A DNA stretch of 64,000 nt, taken from contig NZ_FNKI01000004.1 of assembly GCF_900102925.1 (NCBI RefSeq), positions 84,117-148,116 on the forward strand, given 5' to 3'. The DNA is from Flagellimonas zhangzhouensis. Lineage in GTDB: Bacteria; Bacteroidota; Bacteroidia; Flavobacteriales; Flavobacteriaceae. The first letter of the stretch is position 1. Every line of letters begins with the position of its first letter. The position numbers and the translations under genes were made by a program. Positions 18,726 to 27,872 of the stretch are shown here, piece after piece. The notes under the pieces were generated by a model, which made no database searches, was not told the origin of the DNA, and was given only the letters and a program-made list of their open reading frames with translations.

Positions 18726-19748
18726 ATGACCCTAGATCGAAGGCATATACGCATCTTTTTCATCCATTTTTTTATTTGGGCGCTGTTTTATGGCTTCTTT
18801 TTGTACCCTTTCTTTTTTGAGTTTCGACGAATTCCGCCAGATCTTCCCATTCGTTTGGCATGGATCATAGTCCTTTTTTATTTCAATTACTTTGTCTTGG
18901 TGCCCAAATTGTTATTGGGTAAAAGTACCGTTGTTTATATCGCGACTTGTTTGGCCATTATATTGGTTTCGGGAATTGTTATAAATATCGCATTCCCTTT
19001 TCAACCCGAAGAACGATTGTTCAGACCTAGAGACGAAAACCACAATTTGGGACGATTCGTAAGGGAACTATTTTCCATGCTCAATTTAAGTGCCCCCATC
19101 TTTATCAGTGGGTTATTGAGAATGTATGTGGAGTGGCGAAAAAATGAAGACCTTAGACAAGTTGTTGAAAAAGAAAAAGTAAGTGCAGAACTCCAGTTCT
19201 TAAAAACGCAGTTGAACCCCCATTTTTTGTTCAACTCTTTGAATGCGATTTATTCCCTGTCCGTAAAAAATTCTTCCCAAACATCTGAAACTATTATTTC
19301 ACTTTCAGAATTGATGCGTTACATGCTTTATGAAGCCGATAAGGATAAAGTGCCCTTGGGCAAAGAAATGGAGTACATTCACAATTATGTGCAATTACAA
19401 AGGCTCAGATTGTCGGATTCTGCCAATGTTAAGTTAAAAATATCTGGAAATGAGCAAAGTAAGGAAGTTCCTCCCTTACTTTTCATTTCATTTATAGAAA
19501 ATGCATTTAAATACGGAACAGATTATACGGGTAAAACCTATGTGAACATCAATCTTTTGATTGAACCTTTGAACCTTCGTTTTAAGGTGGAAAACAAGAT
19601 TGGCGTTCAGCGTACGCACAGTAAAAATTCTGGAGTTGGATTGGAAAACATAAAAAACCGATTGCGATTGCTCTATCCTAATTCCCACGAACTGAACATT
19701 ACAGATAACGGCGAAACATATTCGGTTGACCTTACACTCAACCTTTAA
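18726..19748 (+). CDS. LytS/YehU-type sensor histidine kinase (first pair)
   Basis: This 340-residue kinase has four predicted transmembrane segments in residues 1-140 (WALFYGFFLYPFFF, WIIVLFYFNYFVLV, VVYIATCLAIILV, and one near NLSAPIFISGLL), a short coiled coil, and a His_kinase (PF06580-type) domain. The phospho-acceptor His is in LNPHFLFNSLN. The N box is PPLLFISFIENAFKYG and the G box is SGVGLENIKNRLRLLYP. There is no large sensor domain, so the signal is probably membrane-borne. It precedes its LytTR regulator by 16 nt and the efflux operon follows. Confidence 0.93.
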   Translation: MTLDRRHIRIFFIHFFIWALFYGFFLYPFFFEFRRIPPDLPIRLAWIIVLFYFNYFVLVPKLLLGKSTVVYIATCLAIILVSGIVINIAFPFQPEERLFRPRDENHNLGRFVRELFSMLNLSAPIFISGLLRMYVEWRKNEDLRQVVEKEKVSAELQFLKTQLNPHFLFNSLNAIYSLSVKNSSQTSETIISLSELMRYMLYEADKDKVPLGKEMEYIHNYVQLQRLRLSDSANVKLKISGNEQSKEVPPLLFISFIENAFKYGTDYTGKTYVNINLLIEPLNLRFKVENKIGVQRTHSKNSGVGLENIKNRLRLLYPNSHELNITDNGETYSVDLTLNL

Positions 19749-19764
19749 CAAAACCAAGTGAACC

Positions 19765-20505
19765 ATGAAGTGCATTATTATTGACGACGAGCCATTGGCC
19801 ATTGATGTATTGGTAGATTATTGCCAAAAAATGGATTTTATATCCTTGGAGGGCACTTTTACTAACCCCTTGGAGGCCATTGCAGTGATTAAGGAAAAAA
19901 ACATCGATCTTATTTTCTGTGACATCGAAATGCCACAGATCAACGGGATCGATTTCATAAATTCATTGGACAATACGCCACTTTTTATCTTCACAACGGC
20001 CTATTCGCAATACGCAGTGGAAGGTTTTAATCTAAATGCCATTGATTATTTGGTGAAACCCATTCCCTATAATCGTTTTATAAAATCCATTTCCCGCGCC
20101 AAGGAGATTTTGGGTTACCGAAAAAATCCTTCTACCAACATACAGGAAAGTAATGTGTTCCCTTCTTACGGAGATACATCGGCACAATCTCCTGGATACA
20201 TTTTTGTTAAGGCGGAATACGAAAGCGTAAAAATCAACTTGGACGATATCGAGTACATCCAAGGATTAAAGGATTATCTAAAAATTCACATTGCAGGCAC
20301 GAACAAGGCTATTCTGACCTTAATGAGCTTTAAAGAAATTTTGAGTAAGCTTCCACCCAACCAATTCTTGCGCGTACACAAATCGTTTGCTGTGAATGTT
20401 GCCTGTATAAAAACTGTACAGCGAAACAGAATTGTGATCAATGATGTTCGCATTCCTATTGGCGAAAGTTATAGGGCCAGTTTCTTCCCAATGCTTGGTT
20501 TGTAA
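19765..20505 (+). CDS. LytTR-family response regulator (first pair)
   Basis: Residues 1-120 form a receiver domain with the acidic pair D7/D8 and phospho-acceptor Asp53 (LIFCDIEMPQINGID), a Thr in IFTTAYSQYAVEGF and Lys in DYLVKPI. Residues about 150-246 form a LytTR DNA-binding domain (YIFVKAEYESVKI, YIQGLKDYLKIH, FLRVHKSFAVNV). It is the partner of the preceding kinase. The next gene (TolC) is 139 nt downstream, so a promoter or regulator target may lie there. Confidence 0.94.
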   Translation: MKCIIIDDEPLAIDVLVDYCQKMDFISLEGTFTNPLEAIAVIKEKNIDLIFCDIEMPQINGIDFINSLDNTPLFIFTTAYSQYAVEGFNLNAIDYLVKPIPYNRFIKSISRAKEILGYRKNPSTNIQESNVFPSYGDTSAQSPGYIFVKAEYESVKINLDDIEYIQGLKDYLKIHIAGTNKAILTLMSFKEILSKLPPNQFLRVHKSFAVNVACIKTVQRNRIVINDVRIPIGESYRASFFPMLGL

Positions 20506-20644
20506 TCAATTTTTCTTTCTGTTCTGATTTCTCGAAAAATCAAATCGACAGGAATCCCTGTTTCGTAGATTAGATTTCGGTAAACGTCTATCGCTCCCGA
20601 ATCGCCTACATCTTTATTGGAATTTTGTTTCAAAATGTAAAACA

Positions 20645-21976
20645 ATGAAGATTCAGGCAATAGCAGCTATTCTCTTACTGGGCTTTCAAATTAATGCACA
20701 GGAAACGGATTCTTTGGCTACCAAACAAGTTTGGTCGTTGCAAGATTGTATTTCCTATGCCTTGGAGAACAGTATAGATGTAAAACAAGTGGCTTTGGAT
20801 AAAGATGGGGCAGAGGTGAACCTAACCCAATCCAAATACGCAAAACTCCCAAATTTAAGCAGTAGTGCATCTCAAAATTTTTCTTGGGGTTCCTCGATCG
20901 ATCCCATTACCAGTGATTTTGTTTCCCAACAAATAAAATCCACCAATTTAGGGTTGAACACTTCGGTAACCCTTTACAACGGAAACCAATTGAACAACGC
21001 CGTAAAACAAAACCGTTTGATGGTGGAGCAAAACGAGCTATACGTGGAAGAGGCCAAAAACAATATTACGCTCAGTATTTTGGAGGCCTACCTGCAAATT
21101 CTGTACAACAAAGAAAGTATTGAAGTAGCCCAGAACAACTTGGCCGCATCCGAGCAAGAAGTGGAAAGGGCCAAAGCCCGTTTGGATGCAGGAACCATCG
21201 CCATGATCGATTATACCGATGCACTTTCACAGGCCGCCACCAACAAAACCAATTTAATAACCGCAAGAAATAGCTACGCCCAACAAATTATTGTGCTCAA
21301 GCAATTGTTGGAGTTGGATCCAATGGTCGATTTGGAGATAGAACCCTTGGAAAATCCATTATTGGAGGGACAATCGGTTCCCAATAAAATGTTGGTGTAC
21401 CAAAATGCCATTGGTAAAATGCCCGAAATAAAAGCATCCGAGTTGAATACTACCATCAATGAAAAAGATTTGGATATCGCCAAAGGAGGATTTCTTCCCA
21501 CTTTATCCTTAACAGGTAGTGTGGGTTCAGGGTACACAAGCACCAATGATCTTGGGTTTACCGATCAGTTGGATGTCAACTTTAATCAACGAGTGGGGAT
21601 GTCCCTTACCGTTCCCATTTTTTCAAGATACCAGAACAAGGCTCAGGTGGCGACAGCCAAAATCGGAATTGAACAATCCAAACTACAATTGCAGTCGGCT
21701 AAAAAAGAACTCTATCAAAAAATAGAGACCGCCTGGCAAAATGCCCAATCGGCACAAGAACAAATTGAAGCATCCAAAGCAGCCAGTGATGCCGCCGAAG
21801 AATCATACAAATTGGCACAACGAAAATATGAACTCAATGCATTGAGCACCACGGATTTGGTTATTAGCCAAAATACCTTCACCAACGCACAATTGAATTA
21901 TTTACAAGCAAAATACTTGGGCATACTGTACAACGAACTTCTCGATTTTTACCAAGGAAACGAATTAAAACTTTAA
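20645..21976 (+). CDS. TolC-family outer-membrane efflux protein
   Basis: This 443-residue protein has a signal peptide (cleavage near FQINAQ) and the two-repeat helical/beta architecture of TolC-like outer-membrane channels (PF02321). Helical segments include NNLAASEQEVERAKARLDAG and ALSTTDLVISQNTF near the second repeat. It is the exit duct for the following adaptor/ATPase/permease, whose genes follow with gaps of 4 nt and 6 nt and a 4-nt overlap, so all four form one operon. Confidence 0.94.
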   Translation: MKIQAIAAILLLGFQINAQETDSLATKQVWSLQDCISYALENSIDVKQVALDKDGAEVNLTQSKYAKLPNLSSSASQNFSWGSSIDPITSDFVSQQIKSTNLGLNTSVTLYNGNQLNNAVKQNRLMVEQNELYVEEAKNNITLSILEAYLQILYNKESIEVAQNNLAASEQEVERAKARLDAGTIAMIDYTDALSQAATNKTNLITARNSYAQQIIVLKQLLELDPMVDLEIEPLENPLLEGQSVPNKMLVYQNAIGKMPEIKASELNTTINEKDLDIAKGGFLPTLSLTGSVGSGYTSTNDLGFTDQLDVNFNQRVGMSLTVPIFSRYQNKAQVATAKIGIEQSKLQLQSAKKELYQKIETAWQNAQSAQEQIEASKAASDAAEESYKLAQRKYELNALSTTDLVISQNTFTNAQLNYLQAKYLGILYNELLDFYQGNELKL

Positions 21977-21980
21977 CAAG

Positions 21981-23213
21981 ATGAAAAACAAAAAATTTAA
22001 ATTCATAGCCATAATCGCTGGAGTTATTTTGGTAGCAGTGATAGGGTATAGCATATTGTCGGGCAAAGCACAGTCCGAAGTAAAAGCTGAAACCCTTAAG
22101 GCCCAAAAAGGAGAAGTAACTACCATGGTCACCGCTACGGGAACCGTTGAACCATTGAATGAAGTGGAAGTGGGTACCCAAGTTTCTGGTGAGGTAGAAA
22201 AAATCTATGTGGACTTTAACAGCGAAGTGAAAAAAGGACAACTTTTGGCCGAATTGGATAAGACCAATTTAAAGGCAGCCCTACTTCAAGCGCAGGCAAC
22301 CTACAACAATGCCGTAAACGAAAAGGATTATTACCAAAAGATTTACGACCGTCAGAAAGTACTTTTTGAAAATAAAGTGATCAGTACCGCTGATTATGAT
22401 GAAGCCTTGTACAATTTAAACAAATCCAAAAGCACGGTAGTACAGTCCAGTTCCAACTTGACCGAAGCCAAGACCAATTTGGGATACGCAGATATTTATT
22501 CCCCCATTGATGGAGTAGTGCTTTCCCGCGAAATTGATGAAGGACAGACCGTTGCTGCAAGTTTTGAGACACCAACATTGTTCACCATCGCCAAAGATTT
22601 GAAAAAAATGCAGGTTGAAGCCGATGTGGATGAAGCTGATATAGGTGGCGTGATTGAAGGTCAGCGCGTTGGATTTACAGTAGATGCTTATCAAGGTGAA
22701 ACATTTGCAGGAACGGTGACCCAAGTACGTTTGGACCCAACTGTGGAATCGAACGTAGTAACCTATACCGTGGTTATTGAGGCGGAAAACCCAGAATTGA
22801 AATTAAAACCAGGACTTACGGCAACCATTTCCATTTATACCTTGGAATTGAAAGATGTGTTGACCATTGAGGCCAAGGCGGTCAATTTTCAACCCAATAT
22901 GGATCTGTTGATGAAATATTATGAGCAGCAAGATATTGCCATGAGTCCACCATCTGATAGACCAAAACCACCAAGTGAAAATATAACCGTTGTGTGGAGC
23001 AAGACTTCATCGGGCATTCAGCCTAAAGAAATTAAATTAGGTGCCAGTGACGGCGTTAATGTGCAAGTTGTGGAAGGTCTGTCCGAAGGCGATGAATTGG
23101 TGTACAGCTTAAAAGAAATCAGCAATGCAGAAGTAGCTGAGGAGGCAAGTACAGGAAGTCCGTTTATGCCAAAACCACCAGGACGTAACAACGACAAGAA
23201 AAAGGAGAATTAG
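21981..23213 (+). CDS. MacA-like periplasmic adaptor (HlyD/RND type)
   Basis: The 410 residues comprise an N-terminal membrane anchor (FIAIIAGVILVAVIGYSIL), a lipoyl half-motif EVEVGTQVSGEVEKIYVD, a hairpin domain at about 90-160 (QKVLFENKVISTADYDEAL), the second lipoyl half YADIYSPIDGVVLSREID, then beta-barrel and membrane-proximal domains. The tail is proline- and lysine-rich (FMPKPPGRNNDKKKE). It bridges the MacB-type ABC transporter to TolC. Internal Pro/Ser-rich insertion PPSDRPKPPSEN lies in the membrane-proximal domain. Confidence 0.92.
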   Translation: MKNKKFKFIAIIAGVILVAVIGYSILSGKAQSEVKAETLKAQKGEVTTMVTATGTVEPLNEVEVGTQVSGEVEKIYVDFNSEVKKGQLLAELDKTNLKAALLQAQATYNNAVNEKDYYQKIYDRQKVLFENKVISTADYDEALYNLNKSKSTVVQSSSNLTEAKTNLGYADIYSPIDGVVLSREIDEGQTVAASFETPTLFTIAKDLKKMQVEADVDEADIGGVIEGQRVGFTVDAYQGETFAGTVTQVRLDPTVESNVVTYTVVIEAENPELKLKPGLTATISIYTLELKDVLTIEAKAVNFQPNMDLLMKYYEQQDIAMSPPSDRPKPPSENITVVWSKTSSGIQPKEIKLGASDGVNVQVVEGLSEGDELVYSLKEISNAEVAEEASTGSPFMPKPPGRNNDKKKEN

Positions 23214-23219
23214 AATATC

Positions 23220-23966
23220 ATGGCAAAAACAATCATTAAAATAGACGACCTAAAACGGGAATTCCGAATGGGGGATGAGATTGTGCATGCCCTTAAAGGA
23301 GTGTCCTTGGATATTTACGAAGGAGAATTTGTGACCATTATGGGGTCCAGTGGTTCAGGAAAAAGTACCATGCTCAATATTTTGGGATGTTTGGACAGTC
23401 CTACCTCAGGATCATATCATATTGATGGTGTCTCGGTAGATAGCCTTAATAGAAATGAACTGGCCACTATCCGCAATGAAAAAATAGGATTCATATTTCA
23501 ATCATATAACTTATTGCCTAGAACCACGGCCATAGAAAATGTTGAATTACCCTTGATCTATAACAATAAAATTTCTTCCGAAGAAAGACATCGTAGAGCC
23601 GTTGCGGCTTTGGAAATGGTGGGTTTGGGTGAAAGACTAAATCATACCCCTGCCCAGCTTTCGGGTGGACAACAGCAAAGGGTGGCCATTGCGCGTTCCT
23701 TAGTGAACGATCCAGTCATCATATTAGCTGATGAGGCAACGGGAAACTTGGATACCCGAACCTCCTATGAAATTATGTCGCTGTTCCAGGAACTGAACAG
23801 AAAAGGGAAAACCATCGCCTTTGTGACCCACGAACCCGATATTGCCGAATTCAGTGGCAGGACGGTGATTTTGAAAGATGGACATATCATCAAGGATGAA
23901 ATCAATACCGACATTAACGATGCTGCAAGAGAATTGGCAGCATTACCTAAAGAAGACCACGAATGA
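23220..23966 (+). CDS. MacB/LolD-type ABC transporter ATPase
   Basis: The 248-residue cytoplasmic ATPase shows Walker [11 protein letters not shown]-loop FIFQSYNLL, signature [15 protein letters not shown], Walker [14 protein letters not shown] and switch His in FVTHEPDI. It is a separate polypeptide, whereas E. coli MacB carries this domain fused to its permease. Its TGA stop overlaps the permease ATG (ATGA), which indicates coupled translation. Confidence 0.95.
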   Translation: MAKTIIKIDDLKREFRMGDEIVHALKGVSLDIYEGEFVTIMGSSGSGKSTMLNILGCLDSPTSGSYHIDGVSVDSLNRNELATIRNEKIGFIFQSYNLLPRTTAIENVELPLIYNNKISSEERHRRAVAALEMVGLGERLNHTPAQLSGGQQQRVAIARSLVNDPVIILADEATGNLDTRTSYEIMSLFQELNRKGKTIAFVTHEPDIAEFSGRTVILKDGHIIKDEINTDINDAARELAALPKEDHE

Positions 23967-25189
23967 AAACAAGGATATTAAATCTTATCAAAATCGCATT
24001 AAAGGCTATTGTGCTGAACAAAATGCGAACATTGCTCACCATGTTGGGTATCATCATCGGTGTGGCCTCGGTAATTGCCATGCTAGCTATCGGTGAGGGT
24101 TCCAAACAGAGCATTCGGGACGAAATTTCGAGTATGGGATCAAATATGATCAATATTAGACCAGGTGCCGATATGCGTGGCGGGGTACGAATGAACCCCA
24201 GTGAAATGCAATCTTTGAAATTAAAAGATTACGAAGCTTTAAAGGAGGAAGCGTCTCTTTTGGCCTACGTAACCCCTCAAGTGAGCGGTAGTGGCCAATC
24301 CATTAATGGGGCCAACAACTGGCCAACTTCCATTTATGGGGTGAACCCTGAATATTTGGATATCAAAATTTGGGATTTGCAGGATGGGAGTATGTTCACC
24401 AACGCTGAGGTGCGTTCTGCAGCCAAGGTGGCAGTAATTGGGCAAACTGTTGCGGAAAATCTGTTTACCAATGGAGAAGATCCAATTGGAAAAATGATAC
24501 GATTCAACAGCATTCCATTCAAAATTATTGGGGTGCTTTCTGAAAAAGGCGAGAGTAATTTTGGCCAAGATCAAGATGATGTGATTTTGGCACCCTACAC
24601 CACGGTTCAAAAACGTATTTTGGCCATTGACTACATTCAAACCATTGTGGCCTCTGCCATAAGTGAGGAAGATGCCCAAGGTGCGGTTGACGAAATATCC
24701 ACTATATTGCGCAAACAACACGATATAAGCGGTAACGAGGATGATGATTTCAATGTGTTTTCTATGGATGAATTGATTTCTACATTTAGCTCTACCAGTG
24801 AAATGTTGACCGTTTTATTGGTGGCTATCGCCAGTATTTCATTATTGATCGGTGGTATCGGGATTATGAATATTATGTATGTATCGGTAAAGGAACGTAC
24901 CCGTGAAATTGGTCTAAGAATGTCAGTAGGGGCCAAGGGAGCCGATATTTTATTGCAATTTTTAATAGAAGCGATTTTGATCAGTGTAACAGGAGGATTG
25001 ATAGGTGTGATCCTTGGCTTTACCGCCACTTTGTTCATCAAAGGGGTATTGGGTTGGCCAACGATCATTACTTCATATTCCGTGATTGTTTCCTTCTTGG
25101 TATGTGCGGTCACAGGTATTTTCTTTGGATGGTACCCTGCCCGTAAGGCATCAGCATTGGACCCCATAACCGCATTACGTTACGAATAA
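23963..25189 (+). CDS. MacB-type ABC transporter permease
   Basis: The 408-residue permease has the MacB/FtsX topology: TM1 near the N terminus (MLGIIIGVASVIAMLAIGEG), a large periplasmic MacB_PCD domain at about 40-270, and three C-terminal TM segments (LLVAIASISLLIGGIGIMNI, then VTGGLIGVILGF and VSFLVCAVTGIFFGWYPARKA). The ending PARKASALDPITALRYE is the canonical family C terminus. With the preceding genes it makes a MacAB-TolC-like tripartite pump. The substrate (macrolide, peptide or lipid) is not evident. Confidence 0.95.
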   Translation: MKTRILNLIKIALKAIVLNKMRTLLTMLGIIIGVASVIAMLAIGEGSKQSIRDEISSMGSNMINIRPGADMRGGVRMNPSEMQSLKLKDYEALKEEASLLAYVTPQVSGSGQSINGANNWPTSIYGVNPEYLDIKIWDLQDGSMFTNAEVRSAAKVAVIGQTVAENLFTNGEDPIGKMIRFNSIPFKIIGVLSEKGESNFGQDQDDVILAPYTTVQKRILAIDYIQTIVASAISEEDAQGAVDEISTILRKQHDISGNEDDDFNVFSMDELISTFSSTSEMLTVLLVAIASISLLIGGIGIMNIMYVSVKERTREIGLRMSVGAKGADILLQFLIEAILISVTGGLIGVILGFTATLFIKGVLGWPTIITSYSVIVSFLVCAVTGIFFGWYPARKASALDPITALRYE

Positions 25190-25200
25190 GCAAATAAGAC

Positions 25201-26226
25201 ATGGAAGCATACAAAAACAAATGGCGTACGATTTTCTTCCATGTGATGGTATGGGTAGTCTTGTTCAGTTTCCCTTATATTTTAAGTTACGATACGGATC
25301 AGGCCTTTAAGCATGTATTGGCATTTTCATGGATACCCTTGTTTTTGTACATGGTCGTTTTTTACTTGAACTATCTGTATTTAGCGGACAAACTCTTCTT
25401 TTCAAACCAAAAGGTGGTTTTTATCATCTCCAATGTGGTTTTGGTGATTCTAATGATCGGCATAAGGGAGGGTTTAACCGAGTACTTTTTCCCAAGACCT
25501 GAAAGGGAAGGTGGTTCCGGTCCGCCAAGAACCATGGTGTATTATGTGCAAACCCTATCTTTTTTGGTGCCTATTGTTTGGGCGGTTGCCTTACGGACCA
25601 TGGAACGCTTGATAAGATCGGAAGTAGAAAAGAAAGAAGCGGCGAATCAACAGTTGAAATCGGATTTGCAGCACTTACAATACCAGTTGCAACCGCATTT
25701 TTTCTTCAATTCCTTGAACAATATTTACGCTTTGGTGGATATATCTCCTGAAAAAGCAAAAAGTACCATTCATAGTTTGAGCAAATTGATGCGGTACTTG
25801 TTGTATGATACACGGACCGAACTGGTGCCATTGGCAATGGAGATTGAATTTTTGGTTAAGTATATTGAATTGAGCAAGTTGCGTTTGACGGACAAGACGA
25901 CGGTGGAATATCATTTCCCTAAACCCGATGCATCAGTGAAAGTGCCGCCATTGCTTTTTATTTCATTGATAGAAAATGCGTTCAAACATGGAGTTTCAGC
26001 CCAAGAAGAAAGCAAGATCATGTTTGAAATCACTTTTGATGATGCAAAAATAGTCTTCAAAGGGGAGAATACCGACTTTCCAAAAACTCACACCGACGAG
26101 AGTGGTTCGGGAATCGGATTGCGCAATCTCAAGGACAGATTGGAGCTTTTATATCCCAATAAACATTATTTTCATACGGAAGTTGAATCTGGACATTTTC
26201 ACGTTACAGTAGAAATTCCACTTTGA
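25201..26226 (+). CDS. LytS/YehU-type sensor histidine kinase (second pair)
   Basis: This 341-residue paralogue of the kinase at 18726 has four transmembrane segments in the first 140 residues (VMVWVVLFSFPYIL, WIPLFLYMVVFYLNYLYL, VVFIISNVVLVILMIGI, LSFLVPIVWAVALR). The acceptor His lies in LQPHFFFNSLNNIYALV, the N box is PPLLFISLIENAFKHG and the G box is SGIGLRNLKDRLELLYP. It starts 11 nt after the permease stop, so it is co-transcribed with the pump and may set up feedback control. Confidence 0.93.
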   Translation: MEAYKNKWRTIFFHVMVWVVLFSFPYILSYDTDQAFKHVLAFSWIPLFLYMVVFYLNYLYLADKLFFSNQKVVFIISNVVLVILMIGIREGLTEYFFPRPEREGGSGPPRTMVYYVQTLSFLVPIVWAVALRTMERLIRSEVEKKEAANQQLKSDLQHLQYQLQPHFFFNSLNNIYALVDISPEKAKSTIHSLSKLMRYLLYDTRTELVPLAMEIEFLVKYIELSKLRLTDKTTVEYHFPKPDASVKVPPLLFISLIENAFKHGVSAQEESKIMFEITFDDAKIVFKGENTDFPKTHTDESGSGIGLRNLKDRLELLYPNKHYFHTEVESGHFHVTVEIPL

Positions 26227-26235
26227 ATTTGATCT

Positions 26236-26967
26236 ATGAACAAAACTACCTTGAGCTGTATTGCCGTTGATGATGAGCCGATGGCCCTAAAATTGATTGA
26301 AGGCTATATCACCAAAACCCCTTCCTTAGAGTTAAAGGGTACTTTTTCCAACGCCATTGATGCCTTGGACAATTTCAATGAAAATCCTATAGACCTCCTT
26401 TTTTTGGATATTCAAATGCCCGATCTCAGTGGCATGGAACTCTCCAAAATTGTAAAGGACAAAACCAAGGTCATTTTCACCACCGCTTTTGATCATTATG
26501 CGCTGGAGGGTTATAAAGTAGATGCCGTGGATTATCTCCTAAAGCCTTTTGACTATGCGGAGTTTTTATCCGCTGTGCAAAAGGCCCATGACCGCATCCA
26601 CCCATCACAAACAGAAACAGCTAAAGCTATGGATAGCGTAGAAAAGGAATTTCTATTTGTGAAATCGGGCTACAAGCAATTAAAAATTGCTTTGGATCAA
26701 GTACTCTATTTTGAAGGATTAAAGGATTATGTGAAAATTTGGATCAAGGACAACCCGAGTCCCATTTTAAGTTTATTGACCCTTAAATCATTGGAAAATG
26801 AGTTGCCCCCGGAGCGCTTTATGCGGGTGAACCGTTCATTTATTGTAGCGCTGCCGTATATTGAGGAAGTGGAACGGAACCTTATTTTGATCAACAATAA
26901 TCAGATCACCGTTTCCGAACAGCACAAGGCCAAATTTCAAGAATACATCGACAAAAACTCCTTTTAA
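26236..26967 (+). CDS. LytTR-family response regulator (second pair)
   Basis: The 243-residue regulator has a receiver domain with D12/D13, phospho-acceptor Asp58 (LLFLDIQMPDLSGME) and Lys in DYLLKPFDY. The C-terminal LytTR domain (FLFVKSGYKQLKI, YFEGLKDYVKIW, RFMRVNRSFIVAL) binds DNA. It follows its kinase by 9 nt. Similarity to the regulator at 19765 is visible across both domains, so the two pairs probably arose by duplication. An 8-bp inverted repeat (TTTGTTCA at 26976-26983, TGAACAAA at 26990-26997) lies just after the stop. Confidence 0.94.
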   Translation: MNKTTLSCIAVDDEPMALKLIEGYITKTPSLELKGTFSNAIDALDNFNENPIDLLFLDIQMPDLSGMELSKIVKDKTKVIFTTAFDHYALEGYKVDAVDYLLKPFDYAEFLSAVQKAHDRIHPSQTETAKAMDSVEKEFLFVKSGYKQLKIALDQVLYFEGLKDYVKIWIKDNPSPILSLLTLKSLENELPPERFMRVNRSFIVALPYIEEVERNLILINNNQITVSEQHKAKFQEYIDKNSF

Positions 26968-26975
26968 ATTTCAGG

Positions 26976-26997
26976 TTTGTTCAACTACATGAACAAA
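26976..26997. repeat. inverted repeat after second LytTR gene
   Basis: TTTGTTCA and TGAACAAA form a perfect 8-bp inverted repeat with a 6-nt spacer between the regulator and the ATP-cone gene. It could be a weak terminator or a regulator site. There is no T-run after it. Confidence 0.35.
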
Positions 26998-27036
26998 ATC
27001 ATGGATTGCCATTAAAAGGATCTGTAAATTAGTAAT

Positions 27037-27867
27037 ATGACTGAGGACCAGCTTCATATTACCAAATCAACAGGGGAAATGGTTCATTTCTCTATTCATA
27101 AGTTGAGAAAATCACTTCAATACAGTGGGGCGAGCGAAGCCATGGTCAACGAAATTTTGGAACGAGTTCAAGATGAACTGTACCCTGGAATTTCTACTCG
27201 TGAAATCCACAACCGTGCCTTTGCCCTTTTAAAAAAGAAGAAGTCCGTTTACGCTTCCAAATACAAACTTAAAAAGGCCATTTACGAGCTTGGTCCAACA
27301 GGATTTCCATTTGAACGTTTTGTGGCGGGCATTTTACATTTTTCGGGGTATGAGGTTAAAGTAGGACAAATGGTCCAAGGCAACTGTGTTTCCCACGAGA
27401 TTGATGTACTGGCTAGTAAAAATGGCACTTTGCATGTGATTGAATGCAAATTTCATGGCGATCAAAGCCTAAAATGTGATGTAAAAGTACCGCTCTACAT
27501 CAATTCCAGATATTTGGATGTAAAGGATGTGCTGCTCCATCAAAGTCAAGACACCCAAGGCTGGTTGGTGACCAATACCCGTTTTACAGGGGATGCCCTG
27601 CAATATGGCAAATGTGCTGGTTTATACTTATTGAGTTGGGATTTTCCTTTGGAAGATGGATTGAAAGATAGAATTGATCGATTGGGATTGTACCCTATTA
27701 CGGTTTCCTTGCTTTTGTCCAAAAGAGAAAAAAATCTTTTGTTGGACAAAGGGGTGGTGCTTTTTAGAAATTTGGAGAAGCATCAAAAGCAATTAGATGA
27801 AATAGGAGTCTCCAAAGGTCGGAAAGATCGGATTTTAAAAGAGATGAGGTCGTTGTGTAAAAATTAA
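27037..27867 (+). CDS. ATP-cone domain fused to Mrr-like restriction-endonuclease fold
   Basis: Residues about 5-87 match an ATP-cone (ITKSTGEMVHFSIHKLRKSL, YPGISTREIHNRAF), a nucleotide-sensing module best known from ribonucleotide reductases. Residues about 90-210 have a PD-(D/E)xK nuclease core: helix FPFERFVAGILHFSGYEV, then D123 in HEIDVLAS and E136-x-K138 in VIECKFHG. The 276-residue fusion would be a nucleotide-controlled DNA or RNA nuclease in the cytoplasm (inference). It is followed 5 nt later by a beta-CASP metallo-hydrolase, with stress proteins behind it, which points to a stress-response role rather than a classical restriction system. No methyltransferase is nearby. Confidence 0.85.
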   Translation: MTEDQLHITKSTGEMVHFSIHKLRKSLQYSGASEAMVNEILERVQDELYPGISTREIHNRAFALLKKKKSVYASKYKLKKAIYELGPTGFPFERFVAGILHFSGYEVKVGQMVQGNCVSHEIDVLASKNGTLHVIECKFHGDQSLKCDVKVPLYINSRYLDVKDVLLHQSQDTQGWLVTNTRFTGDALQYGKCAGLYLLSWDFPLEDGLKDRIDRLGLYPITVSLLLSKREKNLLLDKGVVLFRNLEKHQKQLDEIGVSKGRKDRILKEMRSLCKN

Positions 27868-27872
27868 AGGTC

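Noticed and set aside
27037..27867. Classical restriction-modification system
   Set aside because: The Mrr-like nuclease fold is fused to an ATP-cone and there is no methyltransferase or specificity subunit within several kilobases.
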